IMG/VR virus record: IMGVR_UViG_3300036846_000537
Location: 1-41,411 of that record
DNA: 41,411 nt
DNA from: a virus
Reading direction: 5' to 3' (one strand)
Program-made: the position numbers and the translations under genes
Part shown: piece by piece, positions 30,555 to 36,952 of the stretch
Position numbering within the stretch: the stretch's first letter is position 1
Layout: each line of letters starts with the position of its first letter
The notes under the pieces: generated by a model
Database searches by the model: none
The model's input: only the letters and a program-made list of their open reading frames with translations
Told to the model about the DNA's origin: nothing

Positions 30555-31169
30555 TTACCGCTTGGCTTTGCGCTTCGGCTCGGCCGGCGCTGCAGAGGCC
30601 GCTGCAGACGTTTCGACGGGCGCGGGGCTACGACCCCCTTCGCTCGCCGATTCGGAAGCTGCAGGGCCTGTGCCAGGGCCTTCTGCAGCGATTCCGGGGG
30701 CAGAAGTTTCGGCCGCCGCGCCGCCCTTCGCCTTTTTGGAAGCCGCAGCCGCCGCCGCTTGCTGCTTGCGGTCCAGCTTGGCCGGCGTGAACACATAGCC
30801 TTCGCTGAAGGTGAGCGTGTACTCCGGCTCGTCGCTGAGGTGGCCCGGGACGTAGAAGCTGGCACCTTCATACTCGAAGTACGTGTAGCGGATGTCGCGG
30901 AACGTGGTCTGGGCAGCGACGCGCGGGGAGCCATTGATCATGAGCTCGAACCGGGGCGCCTTGAGCGGCATCGGGTACTTGATGGGCTTCAGCGTGAGGC
31001 CGTCACCGGTGAGGGTCAGGCCGACGGGAGACTTGGGCTTGGCTTGAGCTTCGGCAGTGCCGTCCTCGGGAGCGTCATCTTCAGTGGCGCCGCCGTCGTC
31101 TTCGGTGACATCGGGCTCGGCCTCGGGCGTGGGGTCGGCATTGGGCTCGTAGGTGGTTTGTTCAGACAT
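30555..31169 (-). CDS. Ala/Pro/Glu-rich protein with central domain
   Basis: A 204-residue protein. Residues 1-48 are acidic and disordered (TPEAEPDVTEDDGGATEDDA). A central domain with GLTLTGDGLTLKPIKYPMPL and FELMINGSPRVAAQTTFRDI looks beta-rich; the C-terminal 75 residues are Ala/Pro/Gly-rich and end in EPKRKAKR. The rightward 35739-36185 protein has the same kind of Ala/Pro tail ending in KPARRAKR. Low-complexity acidic and basic ends suggest a nucleic-acid or protein-binding role, unknown. ATG 31169 with AAGGATT is preferred over the ORF extension to 31229. Confidence 0.65.
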   Translation of the reverse strand: MSEQTTYEPNADPTPEAEPDVTEDDGGATEDDAPEDGTAEAQAKPKSPVGLTLTGDGLTLKPIKYPMPLKAPRFELMINGSPRVAAQTTFRDIRYTYFEYEGASFYVPGHLSDEPEYTLTFSEGYVFTPAKLDRKQQAAAAAASKKAKGGAAAETSAPGIAAEGPGTGPAASESASEGGRSPAPVETSAAASAAPAEPKRKAKR

Positions 31170-31203
31170 GGTGAATCCTTCGGTGATGGGTGGAAGTAAC
31201 AAC

Positions 31204-31236
31204 TCGACTCTACCCCTGAATGGGGACAAAGTCGAG
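31204..31236. other. intergenic hairpin upstream of 31169 gene
   Basis: CTCGACT (31204-31210) and AGTCGAG (31230-31236) pair, with an inner CCCC/GGGG stem. T content on the leftward side is low (TTGTTACTT), so it is a weak terminator or an RNA stabilising element between the genes ending at 31265 and starting at 31169. A GGGTAGAGT sequence inside it weakly resembles the TATAAT motif found before other leftward genes. Confidence 0.5.
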
Positions 31237-31264
31237 TGTTTTCGCCTGCGACTCGGGTAAGTCC

Positions 31265-31498
31265 CTACAACTCAGAGTGTCGCTCGCGCTTCGAACGTTG
31301 ATGGATGGCGACGGCCCAGTCCCGCAGGGCCTCCGGGGGGAGCTCATTGCGAAGCTCGGGGTGGCTCGACAGAACGTTCAGGAGCATCACTTCGACGATC
31401 TTGAGACGCGTGTCTTGAGCCTCGACTTCATGTTCGAGCCGGCTCAGAATCTCCACCACGAGATTCATATGGACCAGGAATAGTTTGATCATGTCCAT
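31265..31498 (-). CDS. small helical protein
   Basis: A 77-residue helical protein (MDMIKLFLVHMNLVVEILSR, then LEHEVEAQDTRLKIVEVMLL). The heptad pattern suggests oligomerisation. ATG 31498 is two bases from the upstream stop with AAGGACTA before it; the longer frame to 31606 runs into the zinc-binding gene. Function unknown. Confidence 0.65.
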   Translation of the reverse strand: MDMIKLFLVHMNLVVEILSRLEHEVEAQDTRLKIVEVMLLNVLSSHPELRNELPPEALRDWAVAIHQRSKRERHSEL

Positions 31499-31500
31499 GG

Positions 31501-31722
31501 TTAGTCCTTGAGTTTCGGGAGCATGGGGAAGCACTCCTCGCAGAGGAACTTGCGCTCCTCGTAGGTGCGGGGATCGTCCCGATGCGGGCCGCAGTTCATG
31601 GTACACAGCTTGGTCGTCGGGTCGAAAGCTGCGAGCTTCTCAGGATCGGCCCGGGTCCACTCTAGCGGCTTCGCCCAGGCGATGGGGGTTTGGCGGCCCT
31701 TCTGTCGCTTCATCACCATCAT
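31501..31722 (-). CDS. small Cys-rich (zinc-binding) protein
   Basis: A 73-residue basic protein with LCTMNCGPHRDDPRTYEERK and FLCEECFPMLP: two Cys pairs (C-x3-C and C-x2-C) about 17 residues apart, likely a zinc site. GGGAGAAG precedes ATG 31722, whose codon overlaps the previous stop. Such small zinc-binding proteins are common among phage early genes; the partner is unknown. Confidence 0.7.
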   Translation of the reverse strand: MMVMKRQKGRQTPIAWAKPLEWTRADPEKLAAFDPTTKLCTMNCGPHRDDPRTYEERKFLCEECFPMLPKLKD

Positions 31723-31946
31723 TCTTCTCCCTTCATGGCCTTCGGACGATGGACGACGATCGTGATGTCGTTGTAGTACTTGTTGACCTCCGCGACCATC
31801 CTGTCGAATTCATCGTAGACCTGAGCTGTCTTGCTCAAGCCCATGATGACGTGGCGGGCGGCGCGATGGGCGGCTCGTTGCGCCGTCGAGGCGCGACCGA
31901 CGGTGCCGTCGCTGTAGTAGGTGACGAAAGGACGCTTCATTGCCAT
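31719..31946 (-). CDS. small basic hypothetical protein
   Basis: A 75-residue basic protein with RPFVTYYSDGTVGRASTAQR and AAHRAARHVIMGLSKTAQVY, ending in a beta hairpin (NKYYNDITIVVHRPK). The Arg/His-rich helix could bind nucleic acid, but this is only a composition argument. ATG 31946 is chosen; the alternative GTG 32000 has no ribosome site. Confidence 0.6.
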   Translation of the reverse strand: MAMKRPFVTYYSDGTVGRASTAQRAAHRAARHVIMGLSKTAQVYDEFDRMVAEVNKYYNDITIVVHRPKAMKGEE

Positions 31947-31984
31947 ACGATTGCTCTCTTGGTTGCTTGGTTGATCGGGGGCGG

Positions 31985-32215
31985 TTACTTGATCCGCCAC
32001 TTGTTAATGATGTCTGCGTATTCAGAGTCTTCATTGGCGGGGAGCGAATTCAGGATGGGCTTCCCCTTCTTGGCTTCTTGCTCTTCGTCAATGCGTCGTT
32101 CGATGTCCCGTTGAAGCCGCTTACAGGACGCCACGAAGCCGTCAACAATAGCATTGAAAATACCCACGGCGAGGAGAAGCAGAAACCCCCACGCCAGGAT
32201 TTCGAGGGCGATCAT
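31985..32215 (-). CDS. single-span membrane protein
   Basis: A 76-residue protein with an N-terminal membrane helix (ALEILAWGFLLLLAVGIFNA) followed by a charged cytoplasmic helix (SCKRLQRDIERRIDEEQEAK). The ATG overlaps the upstream stop and GAGGACCAAG precedes it. It could act on the host envelope early in infection; no family is recognised. Confidence 0.7.
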   Translation of the reverse strand: MIALEILAWGFLLLLAVGIFNAIVDGFVASCKRLQRDIERRIDEEQEAKKGKPILNSLPANEDSEYADIINKWRIK

Positions 32216-32694
32216 TGATCTTGGTCCTCGCAGCGGAGTTCGTAGATGGGCGTCGGCTCGGTGGAGGGGGCCTTGAAGCCCACCACGATGCGCCTACAAG
32301 TCTCAGAGTCCTCTTTGAAGTTCGCCGTGACTGTAACGCGGACCGTCGATTGGCTTCCCGGTGTCTTGTCGTTCCAGCTGAACGAGAACTCCCGCGTGAA
32401 GTTCAGCGGGTAGTCGTAGTTGGAGGTGCTCTCCGGCTCATGATGAATGATCGAGTTCAGGAGCGCGGCCAGCTTCTCGTCCTTCAGGCCCGTCAGGTTC
32501 CGAGCGACGAGCATGATGTTGAGGCTCCCAGCGTGGAGATAAATGTCACTGTATAGTTCGTGCTTCCCGGCCAGGTACTCCAAGCTGGTGACGAGCTTCT
32601 GGACGAACGGGGTGCGAATGAAGTTCTTGGTATCGCGCATCTGACGATCGACATTCTGAATCTCGTCAGTAAGTTTCACGGAAAGGGTTGTCAT
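32212..32694 (-). CDS. first gene of leftward operon, hypothetical
   Basis: A 160-residue protein starting MTTLSVKLTDEIQNVDRQMR. The N-terminal half is helical and charged; the C-terminal half is beta-rich (LNFTREFSFSWNDKTPGSQS and VRVTVTANFKEDSETCRRI). It is the promoter-proximal gene, transcribed from the divergent region, so it should be among the first made after infection. No family is recognised. Confidence 0.75.
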   Translation of the reverse strand: MTTLSVKLTDEIQNVDRQMRDTKNFIRTPFVQKLVTSLEYLAGKHELYSDIYLHAGSLNIMLVARNLTGLKDEKLAALLNSIIHHEPESTSNYDYPLNFTREFSFSWNDKTPGSQSTVRVTVTANFKEDSETCRRIVVGFKAPSTEPTPIYELRCEDQDQ

Positions 32695-32945
32695 GGTCTC
32701 GATCGCTCTCTGCTAGGTGGCCGCGCCACGGTACGCTAGTATACCTCGGGCAGGCACGGCCAGGGGAGGGTTCACAAGCGAAAGACGGTGAATCGAATGG
32801 GCCTGGAATATGATGAAAATGTTGGACTAGCTTACCACCGCGCGCCCGGGCGCGGTATACCCGATCCAGGCAAAGCAGTAAAGAGGATTAGCCTGGATGC
32901 GCTGAACGGCGTACGATAGACGCTCGACCGCGAAAGGAGACAACA
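32695..32945. promoter_or_regulatory. divergent control region with two GTATACC sites
   Basis: This gap separates the leftward operon from the rightward primase-helicase gene. It holds two similar elements, AGTATACCTCGGGCAGG at 32738-32754 and GGTATACCCGATCCAGG at 32854-32870. On the minus strand each reads CCTG, seven bases, TATA, like the elements at 19189 and 30523. The second is flanked by the GC palindrome CGCGCCCGGGCGCG. Promoters for both directions, and possibly operators of an unidentified regulator, are expected here. Confidence 0.5.
32797..32919 (+). CDS. possible 40-residue peptide in control region
   Basis: An ATG-to-TAG frame encoding about 40 residues (MGLEYDENVGLAYHRAPGRG, then a basic helix-like KAVKRISLDALNGVR). 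It spans the second GTATACC element. The ribosome site (AAAGACGG) is weak, and the frame could be chance in a regulatory stretch. Listed because the composition is protein-like and it precedes the primase-helicase by 26 bases. Confidence 0.25.
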   Translation: MGLEYDENVGLAYHRAPGRGIPDPGKAVKRISLDALNGVR

Positions 32946-35126
32946 GTGCCTGATTTTCCAAGACCGATCAATCCATTGGCGGAGGTACTGACGCAACGTC
33001 ATATCTCCGCAGACGAGGCCGTCTCATTGGAGATGGCGATGCACTCCGCAGAATACATTAGCGAGCTTGTAGGCTATCCGGTGTCGGCGTGGCTCCGAGG
33101 TGTCTTCTTGCCCTACCATGATTTGGACGGGGAACACCTCATTGGGGCGAACAACCAAGTGTTCTATCGTTGGCGAATGGAGATGGTGAAAGGGGGACAG
33201 ATTCCAGAGGGGCAGGCTAAATATGTACAGCCTCGCAAGAGCGGCGTGGCTGCGTATTTGCCCCGGTTACACGATATCAATTGGGTTGAAGTCGCCCATG
33301 ATATCAGCTTTGATATTTGGCTCACGGAGGGGGAATTCAAGTCCATACGAGCAGTACAAGAAACACTGCTTTGTGTAGGATTGGGAGGGGTAGATAATTG
33401 GAGAGACAAGAATGGGGCCTTGGCCCGCCCCCTCGACAAGTTCATGTGGAGGGGCAGAAACGTCATTATCTGCTTTGACGCCGATTCTGAGTCTACGCAA
33501 GAGCATCCCCTCAAGCCCTCCGTGGAGGGAGCATTCCAGCGTATCTCTGCTCGCTTCGGAGAATTGGGGGCCAAGGTTTATAGAGTGAGCTTGGCGAGGA
33601 CAGAGACGTTCCTGAAGGCGCGAACAGAGAATTTGAAGTGTAAGATGGGGCTTGACGATTTCTTTGTGGCGGGGGGAACAGGTACAGAGTTGACAGACGC
33701 GAAGATCATTGAGCCTGTCCCTCATAACGCAGTCTATGCTAGATTGCTCCGAGAGTACGCAATTTACATGGGTCGCCCCCCGCGCGTCGTTCGGCTGTCG
33801 GATGGGGCTGACTTCTCCTACACCGATTTCAAGCAAATCTTGGAAGCCCCTGCGATTACATACATCAAGACGCAGACTCCGGGTGGCAAGATGAAGATTG
33901 AAAAGGTCTTGGAGCACACCAGATGGCTCGAAGATGCGGATCGTCTGGAAATTGACAAGTATGAATTCATGCCTGGGGAGGAACCAGGTTACAGCTACGA
34001 GACACGGGCCTTCAATGTCTGGAAGGGGTGGAAGGTTCCAGTGGAATATCCCGGCATGACAGAGCGATACAATATGGTGGTTAAAGACTGGAAGACGTTC
34101 CTGAAGGGACTGTTTGGGGAGTGGGATTGGTATGTGGAGAAATGGCTCGCCCACATGGTCCAGTGCCCTGCTGAGAAGACCAATATTGCTATCCTGTTAA
34201 ATTCGAGCCTCCAAGGCATTGGTAAATCGTTGCTTGGCGAACTCATGGTGGGCATCATTGGTGGCCACCACGCGATTGCGATGCAGCTTGACAGGGTCGT
34301 GGGGACCAATTTTAATTCGCTTCTGGAAGGAAAGTTGTTCCTCCAGATCGACGAGGCAGAGGGGCAGTTTAAGGGCTATGAAGCTAAGCTGAGCGATCTG
34401 GTCACCTCGGAATATGTGAATATTGAATTGAAGGGACGCAATGCGTATCCGATTGAGAACTTCGTGCGATTGTACATGACCTCCAATGCCATCGTTCCGA
34501 TCAGGGTCAGAGAGAAAGACCGGCGCTTCTTTGTGGTTGTCCCACAGATCACATACAAGATGGCTGAGGAATGGTGCCCTTGGGTATCTGATAGGATAGC
34601 TAAGGGCATTAAGCGGAGCCCGGACGGCCTCAAGCTGCTTCATTGGTACCTGAACAAAGTGGACTTGACGGGGTGGAATCCGACCGAGCGGGTTCCTCAA
34701 ACCCAGGATATGAAGGAGCTGGCGGAGGCATCGTTTACACGGAAGTCTGGGATGGCAGATGAGATCCTTGAGGCTCTCCGCAATGACGATCGTATGTGGA
34801 TTTTGACCGGGGAGGTTCGTAAGATGGACTCCGTATTGTGGAAAGAGGTCTTGTCGGGGATCAAAACAGGCGGGGGGCATACGGTATCTCATCGCTGGAA
34901 GCATGCTGGAAAGACGTTCGCTGGGGTCGTCTTGGACCCTCGGGATGTCTACCCCAGAAAGCTCTCAGACGATCAATGGTTCCTCGATACCGCCGCATGG
35001 GAGGTTACTGGTCAGGAATGCTCCGATGCGTGTCAACGGGCTAGGTTGGTGTATGAAAAGATCTGTTCTGACCATGACCGTGACCGGGGACACTCGGGTG
35101 AACCCGGATACAGGGGCAAGTACTGA
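32946..35126 (+). CDS. primase-helicase (TOPRIM plus D5-like SF3 helicase)
   Basis: A 726-residue replication protein, start GTG 32946 with AAAGGAG six bases upstream. The N-terminal half has a TOPRIM-type domain (DUF3854-like): TEGEFKSIRA (Glu128) and IICFDADSE (Asp178, Asp180), with GLGGVDNW between them. The C-terminal half is a D5-like superfamily 3 helicase: Walker A SSLQGIGKS (420-428), Walker B FLQIDEAE (465-472), sensor MTSNA (511-515) and Arg526-Arg527. It should open DNA and synthesise primers with the family A polymerase. No zinc finger is seen at the N-terminus. Candidate origin iterons follow directly. Confidence 0.9.
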   Translation: MPDFPRPINPLAEVLTQRHISADEAVSLEMAMHSAEYISELVGYPVSAWLRGVFLPYHDLDGEHLIGANNQVFYRWRMEMVKGGQIPEGQAKYVQPRKSGVAAYLPRLHDINWVEVAHDISFDIWLTEGEFKSIRAVQETLLCVGLGGVDNWRDKNGALARPLDKFMWRGRNVIICFDADSESTQEHPLKPSVEGAFQRISARFGELGAKVYRVSLARTETFLKARTENLKCKMGLDDFFVAGGTGTELTDAKIIEPVPHNAVYARLLREYAIYMGRPPRVVRLSDGADFSYTDFKQILEAPAITYIKTQTPGGKMKIEKVLEHTRWLEDADRLEIDKYEFMPGEEPGYSYETRAFNVWKGWKVPVEYPGMTERYNMVVKDWKTFLKGLFGEWDWYVEKWLAHMVQCPAEKTNIAILLNSSLQGIGKSLLGELMVGIIGGHHAIAMQLDRVVGTNFNSLLEGKLFLQIDEAEGQFKGYEAKLSDLVTSEYVNIELKGRNAYPIENFVRLYMTSNAIVPIRVREKDRRFFVVVPQITYKMAEEWCPWVSDRIAKGIKRSPDGLKLLHWYLNKVDLTGWNPTERVPQTQDMKELAEASFTRKSGMADEILEALRNDDRMWILTGEVRKMDSVLWKEVLSGIKTGGGHTVSHRWKHAGKTFAGVVLDPRDVYPRKLSDDQWFLDTAAWEVTGQECSDACQRARLVYEKICSDHDRDRGHSGEPGYRGKY

Positions 35127-35177
35127 TGTTTGTGACCGTGTGCTGCGAGGTGGTGGTCCGGCTGGGCTGGGAGCGAA

Positions 35178-35362
35178 CCCAGTAATCCAGTAACCGTGAC
35201 CAGTAACTGGTGGGAGGCCCGAGAAGGCTAGCGAAAAGAGGTCAGGGTTACTGGGGTTACTGGGGTTACTGGGTAAAATCGAAGTCTTTTGTACGCTAAG
35301 AAACACGATTTTTTTGCATAAACCGCAACAAATTCACCCAGTAACCGGTAACCCGGTAACCC
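35178..35362. repeat. iteron cluster, candidate replication origin
   Basis: Three perfect tandem GGTTACTGG units lie at 35246-35254, 35255-35263 and 35264-35272. Reverse-oriented copies flank them: CCCAGTAAT (35178-35186), CCAGTAACC (35187-35195), the palindrome ACCAGTAACTGGT (35199-35211), CCAGTAACC (35338-35346) and two related GGTAACCC repeats up to 35362. Between the sets is an AT-rich segment with TTTTTTT (about 35274-35336). This arrangement resembles an iteron origin: arrays around an easily melted core, right after the primase-helicase. Confidence 0.6.
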
Positions 35363-35541
35363 TGCACTAGTACCAGTCCGCGTATGGATCTGCGATGTGC
35401 TGCCCTGGGCTCGTGCCTGTGCATGTGTGTGTTTCCCATGCCCTGCTGTTGTCAGGCACAGGCACAGGTACAGCACCAGGTATGGTACATCACCATGTAT
35501 ACATACCTCATACTGTGTACACATGTCACTGTGTTAAAGAC
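35363..35541. other. gene-free stretch with dyads
   Basis: No convincing gene. CCTGTGC near 35419 can pair with GCACAGG copies near 35456-35468, and two short palindromes, ATGTATACAT and TGTGTACACA, lie near 35495-35524. Such dyads may be binding sites associated with the iteron cluster. Confidence 0.4.
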
Positions 35542-35567
35542 CCTACGCTTTCGTAGGATTTCTGTTT
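35542..35567 (+). terminator. terminator after primase-helicase/origin
   Basis: CCTACG (35542-35547) pairs with CGTAGG (35552-35557) around a CTTT loop, followed by ATTTCTGTTT. It would stop rightward transcription before the 35739 gene, which has its own promoter-like element. Confidence 0.65.
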
Positions 35568-35665
35568 CGTAGTAGGCGCGCGAGCGGGCGCCACGCGCGC
35601 TCCTTCTCGTGTCGGCTTGCCTATCGCAGACATCCTGTCGATAGAAAATTACAATTAGACTGCCG

Positions 35666-35685
35666 TGTCTGATTTGACCGATAAT
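35666..35685 (+). promoter_or_regulatory. rightward promoter-like element, copy 1
   Basis: TGTCTGATTTGACCGATAAT: a GATAAT -10-like box with upstream TGATTTGA. A near-copy, TGTCTTGATTTGATTGATAAT minus one base, lies at 36316-36336 before the terminase genes. It lies 54 bases before ATG 35739. A standard -35 box is not obvious. Confidence 0.5.
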
Positions 35686-35738
35686 AGGTTCACCGGTCGG
35701 CGAGGTGCTTACCGGCAACCAACCACGAGAGCAGAATC

Positions 35739-36185
35739 ATGAAGAAGATCATCATCAACAACAACATCAACGCCGTCCGCATCCTGTCGCCTTTCGCCTA
35801 CAAGGACCCCATCAAGGCGCTCGAAAAGTCCACCGAAGCGCGCGTCACGGTCGATGGCGTGAAGGTCCACGTCAGCGCGGTGACCAGCGGCATCGACGTC
35901 AAGGCGCGCACCGGCCGCAAGTACCACCTCTACTTTTACGCCACGCCCGCAGCCGCAAAACTCGGCACCGTCGCGCGGGAATTCATCCCCATCACGGCCG
36001 AAGAGTTCACTGCGTACCGCAACGACCCGGCGTTCATTTTCGACATCAAGACGGTCGCGCAGCTCGAAGCAGCCGCAGCCACGCTCGCCGAGCCGGCCCA
36101 GGAGCAGCCCGCACCCGAGGTCCAGCCGGCCGCCGAGCAGGCGGCCGAGCAGGGTCAGAAGCCTGCGCGCCGCGCCAAGCGTTAA
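35739..36185 (+). CDS. small protein with basic Ala/Pro tail, own transcript
   Basis: A 148-residue protein with a promoter-like element upstream and a very strong terminator downstream, so it is probably a single-gene transcript made at high level. The N-terminal 100 residues look folded (NAVRILSPFAYKDPIKALEK and VTVDGVKVHVSAVTSGIDVK, then EFIPITAEEFTAYRNDPAFI). The last 45 are Ala/Gln/Pro-rich and end in KPARRAKR, similar to the 30555-31169 protein. Codon third positions are richer in G/C than in neighbouring genes. It may be an abundant DNA-binding or virion protein; unknown. Confidence 0.75.
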   Translation: MKKIIINNNINAVRILSPFAYKDPIKALEKSTEARVTVDGVKVHVSAVTSGIDVKARTGRKYHLYFYATPAAAKLGTVAREFIPITAEEFTAYRNDPAFIFDIKTVAQLEAAAATLAEPAQEQPAPEVQPAAEQAAEQGQKPARRAKR

Positions 36186-36191
36186 CCACCA

Positions 36192-36241
36192 GGGGCATCG
36201 CCCCTCTGCCCGCATACCCTCGCAGGTATGCGGGCTTTCTT
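36192..36241 (+). terminator. double hairpin terminator
   Basis: GGGGC/GCCCC forms a small stem at 36192-36204. A perfect longer stem follows: GCCCGCATACC (36208-36218) with GGTATGCGGGC (36225-36235), then TTTCTT. This is among the clearest rho-independent terminators in the window and ends the 35739-36185 transcript. Confidence 0.88.
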
Positions 36242-36315
36242 GCGCCCATACAGCACAGGGCATAGCAGCACATACACCACCAGGCATCCATGCTGGCATG
36301 CTGCCATGTCTTAAC

Positions 36316-36336
36316 TGTCTTGATTTGATTGATAAT
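36316..36336 (+). promoter_or_regulatory. rightward promoter-like element, copy 2
   Basis: TGTCTTGATTTGATTGATAA then T, matching the element at 35666-35685 apart from one inserted base and the two bases before GATAAT. It is the only such element after the strong terminator and before the terminase genes, so it may drive the late operon. Confidence 0.5.
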
Positions 36337-36371
36337 GAGGCGGGGCGGGAGGCGGAGAATGAGTCTCCTGG

Positions 36372-36430
36372 ACACCCCCCTAGGGCAAGTCAAAGTTCTG
36401 CATGCATGGGGGGGTATACACCCCCCTAGG
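36372..36430. repeat. 13-bp direct repeats and dyad before terminase genes
   Basis: ACACCCCCCTAGG occurs exactly twice, at 36372-36384 and 36418-36430, 46 bases apart. The second copy overlaps a near-palindrome of seven G, TATACA and six C (36408-36426). CATGCATG-type repeats surround it (36401-36408 and near 36453). Except for these elements and the promoter-like site, the stretch 36242-36535 has no gene. A terminase binding or packaging start site is a possible role. Confidence 0.5.
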
Positions 36431-36535
36431 TGATTTTGAAAATGCAACACACATGCATGTATATTCTGCACACGAAAATACACACCACCCTGTATTCTCT
36501 TCCCCTGCAAACCCGACCGGAGTAGACTCGCGACC

Positions 36536-36952
36536 ATGAGCGCGAATGAGGATGGCCCCCCGCCCCTGCCCCCAGCACTAACCGATGCTATGGAGGAGGC
36601 AGAGGCCGCCGCCTTGCTCTCCTCTTTGCTCCCTGCCGTCACCATTTCTCCGGAACTGCAGGCCCTGCTCGATAAGGGATTGTTGGGGCCCTCCCTGCCG
36701 CCGACGCTGAAGACCTCCCGCGCTGCCAGGGCGTTCCAACAAGCCTTTGAACTGATCGGGGGAGTTCCCCGCCTGGCGCTCTGGGCTGACCAGAACCCGT
36801 CCAAGTTCTACACCTTATTCTCCAAAATGATCCCCGCCACCGCGCTGATCGAGGAGAAGAAGGACATCACAATCCATATTAAGTACTCCAACCCGAACTT
36901 CAACCAGGGGCCGCCCGAGGCCGAGGACATAGACGTTGTCCGCCCTTCTTGA
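36536..36952 (+). CDS. putative terminase small subunit
   Basis: A 138-residue protein immediately before and overlapping the large-subunit gene. The N-terminus is Pro/Glu-rich and helical. AFQQAFELIGGVPRLALWAD, then QNPSKFYTLFSKMIP, matches a conserved podovirus protein at this position, normally labelled small terminase. It would recognise packaging DNA and stimulate the large subunit. ATG 36536 is chosen although the nearest GGAG is 13 bases upstream. Confidence 0.78.
   Translation: MSANEDGPPPLPPALTDAMEEAEAAALLSSLLPAVTISPELQALLDKGLLGPSLPPTLKTSRAARAFQQAFELIGGVPRLALWADQNPSKFYTLFSKMIPATALIEEKKDITIHIKYSNPNFNQGPPEAEDIDVVRPS

Noticed and set aside
35246-35272. Triple GGTTACTGG as the start of a CRISPR-like array
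   Set aside because: The units are only 9 bases with no spacers between them and with inverted copies nearby, which fits iterons.
35452-35718. Reverse-strand ORF (88 residues) in the 35.4-35.7 kb gap
   Set aside because: It crosses a terminator hairpin and promoter-like element, is Arg/Cys-rich, and lacks a ribosome site.
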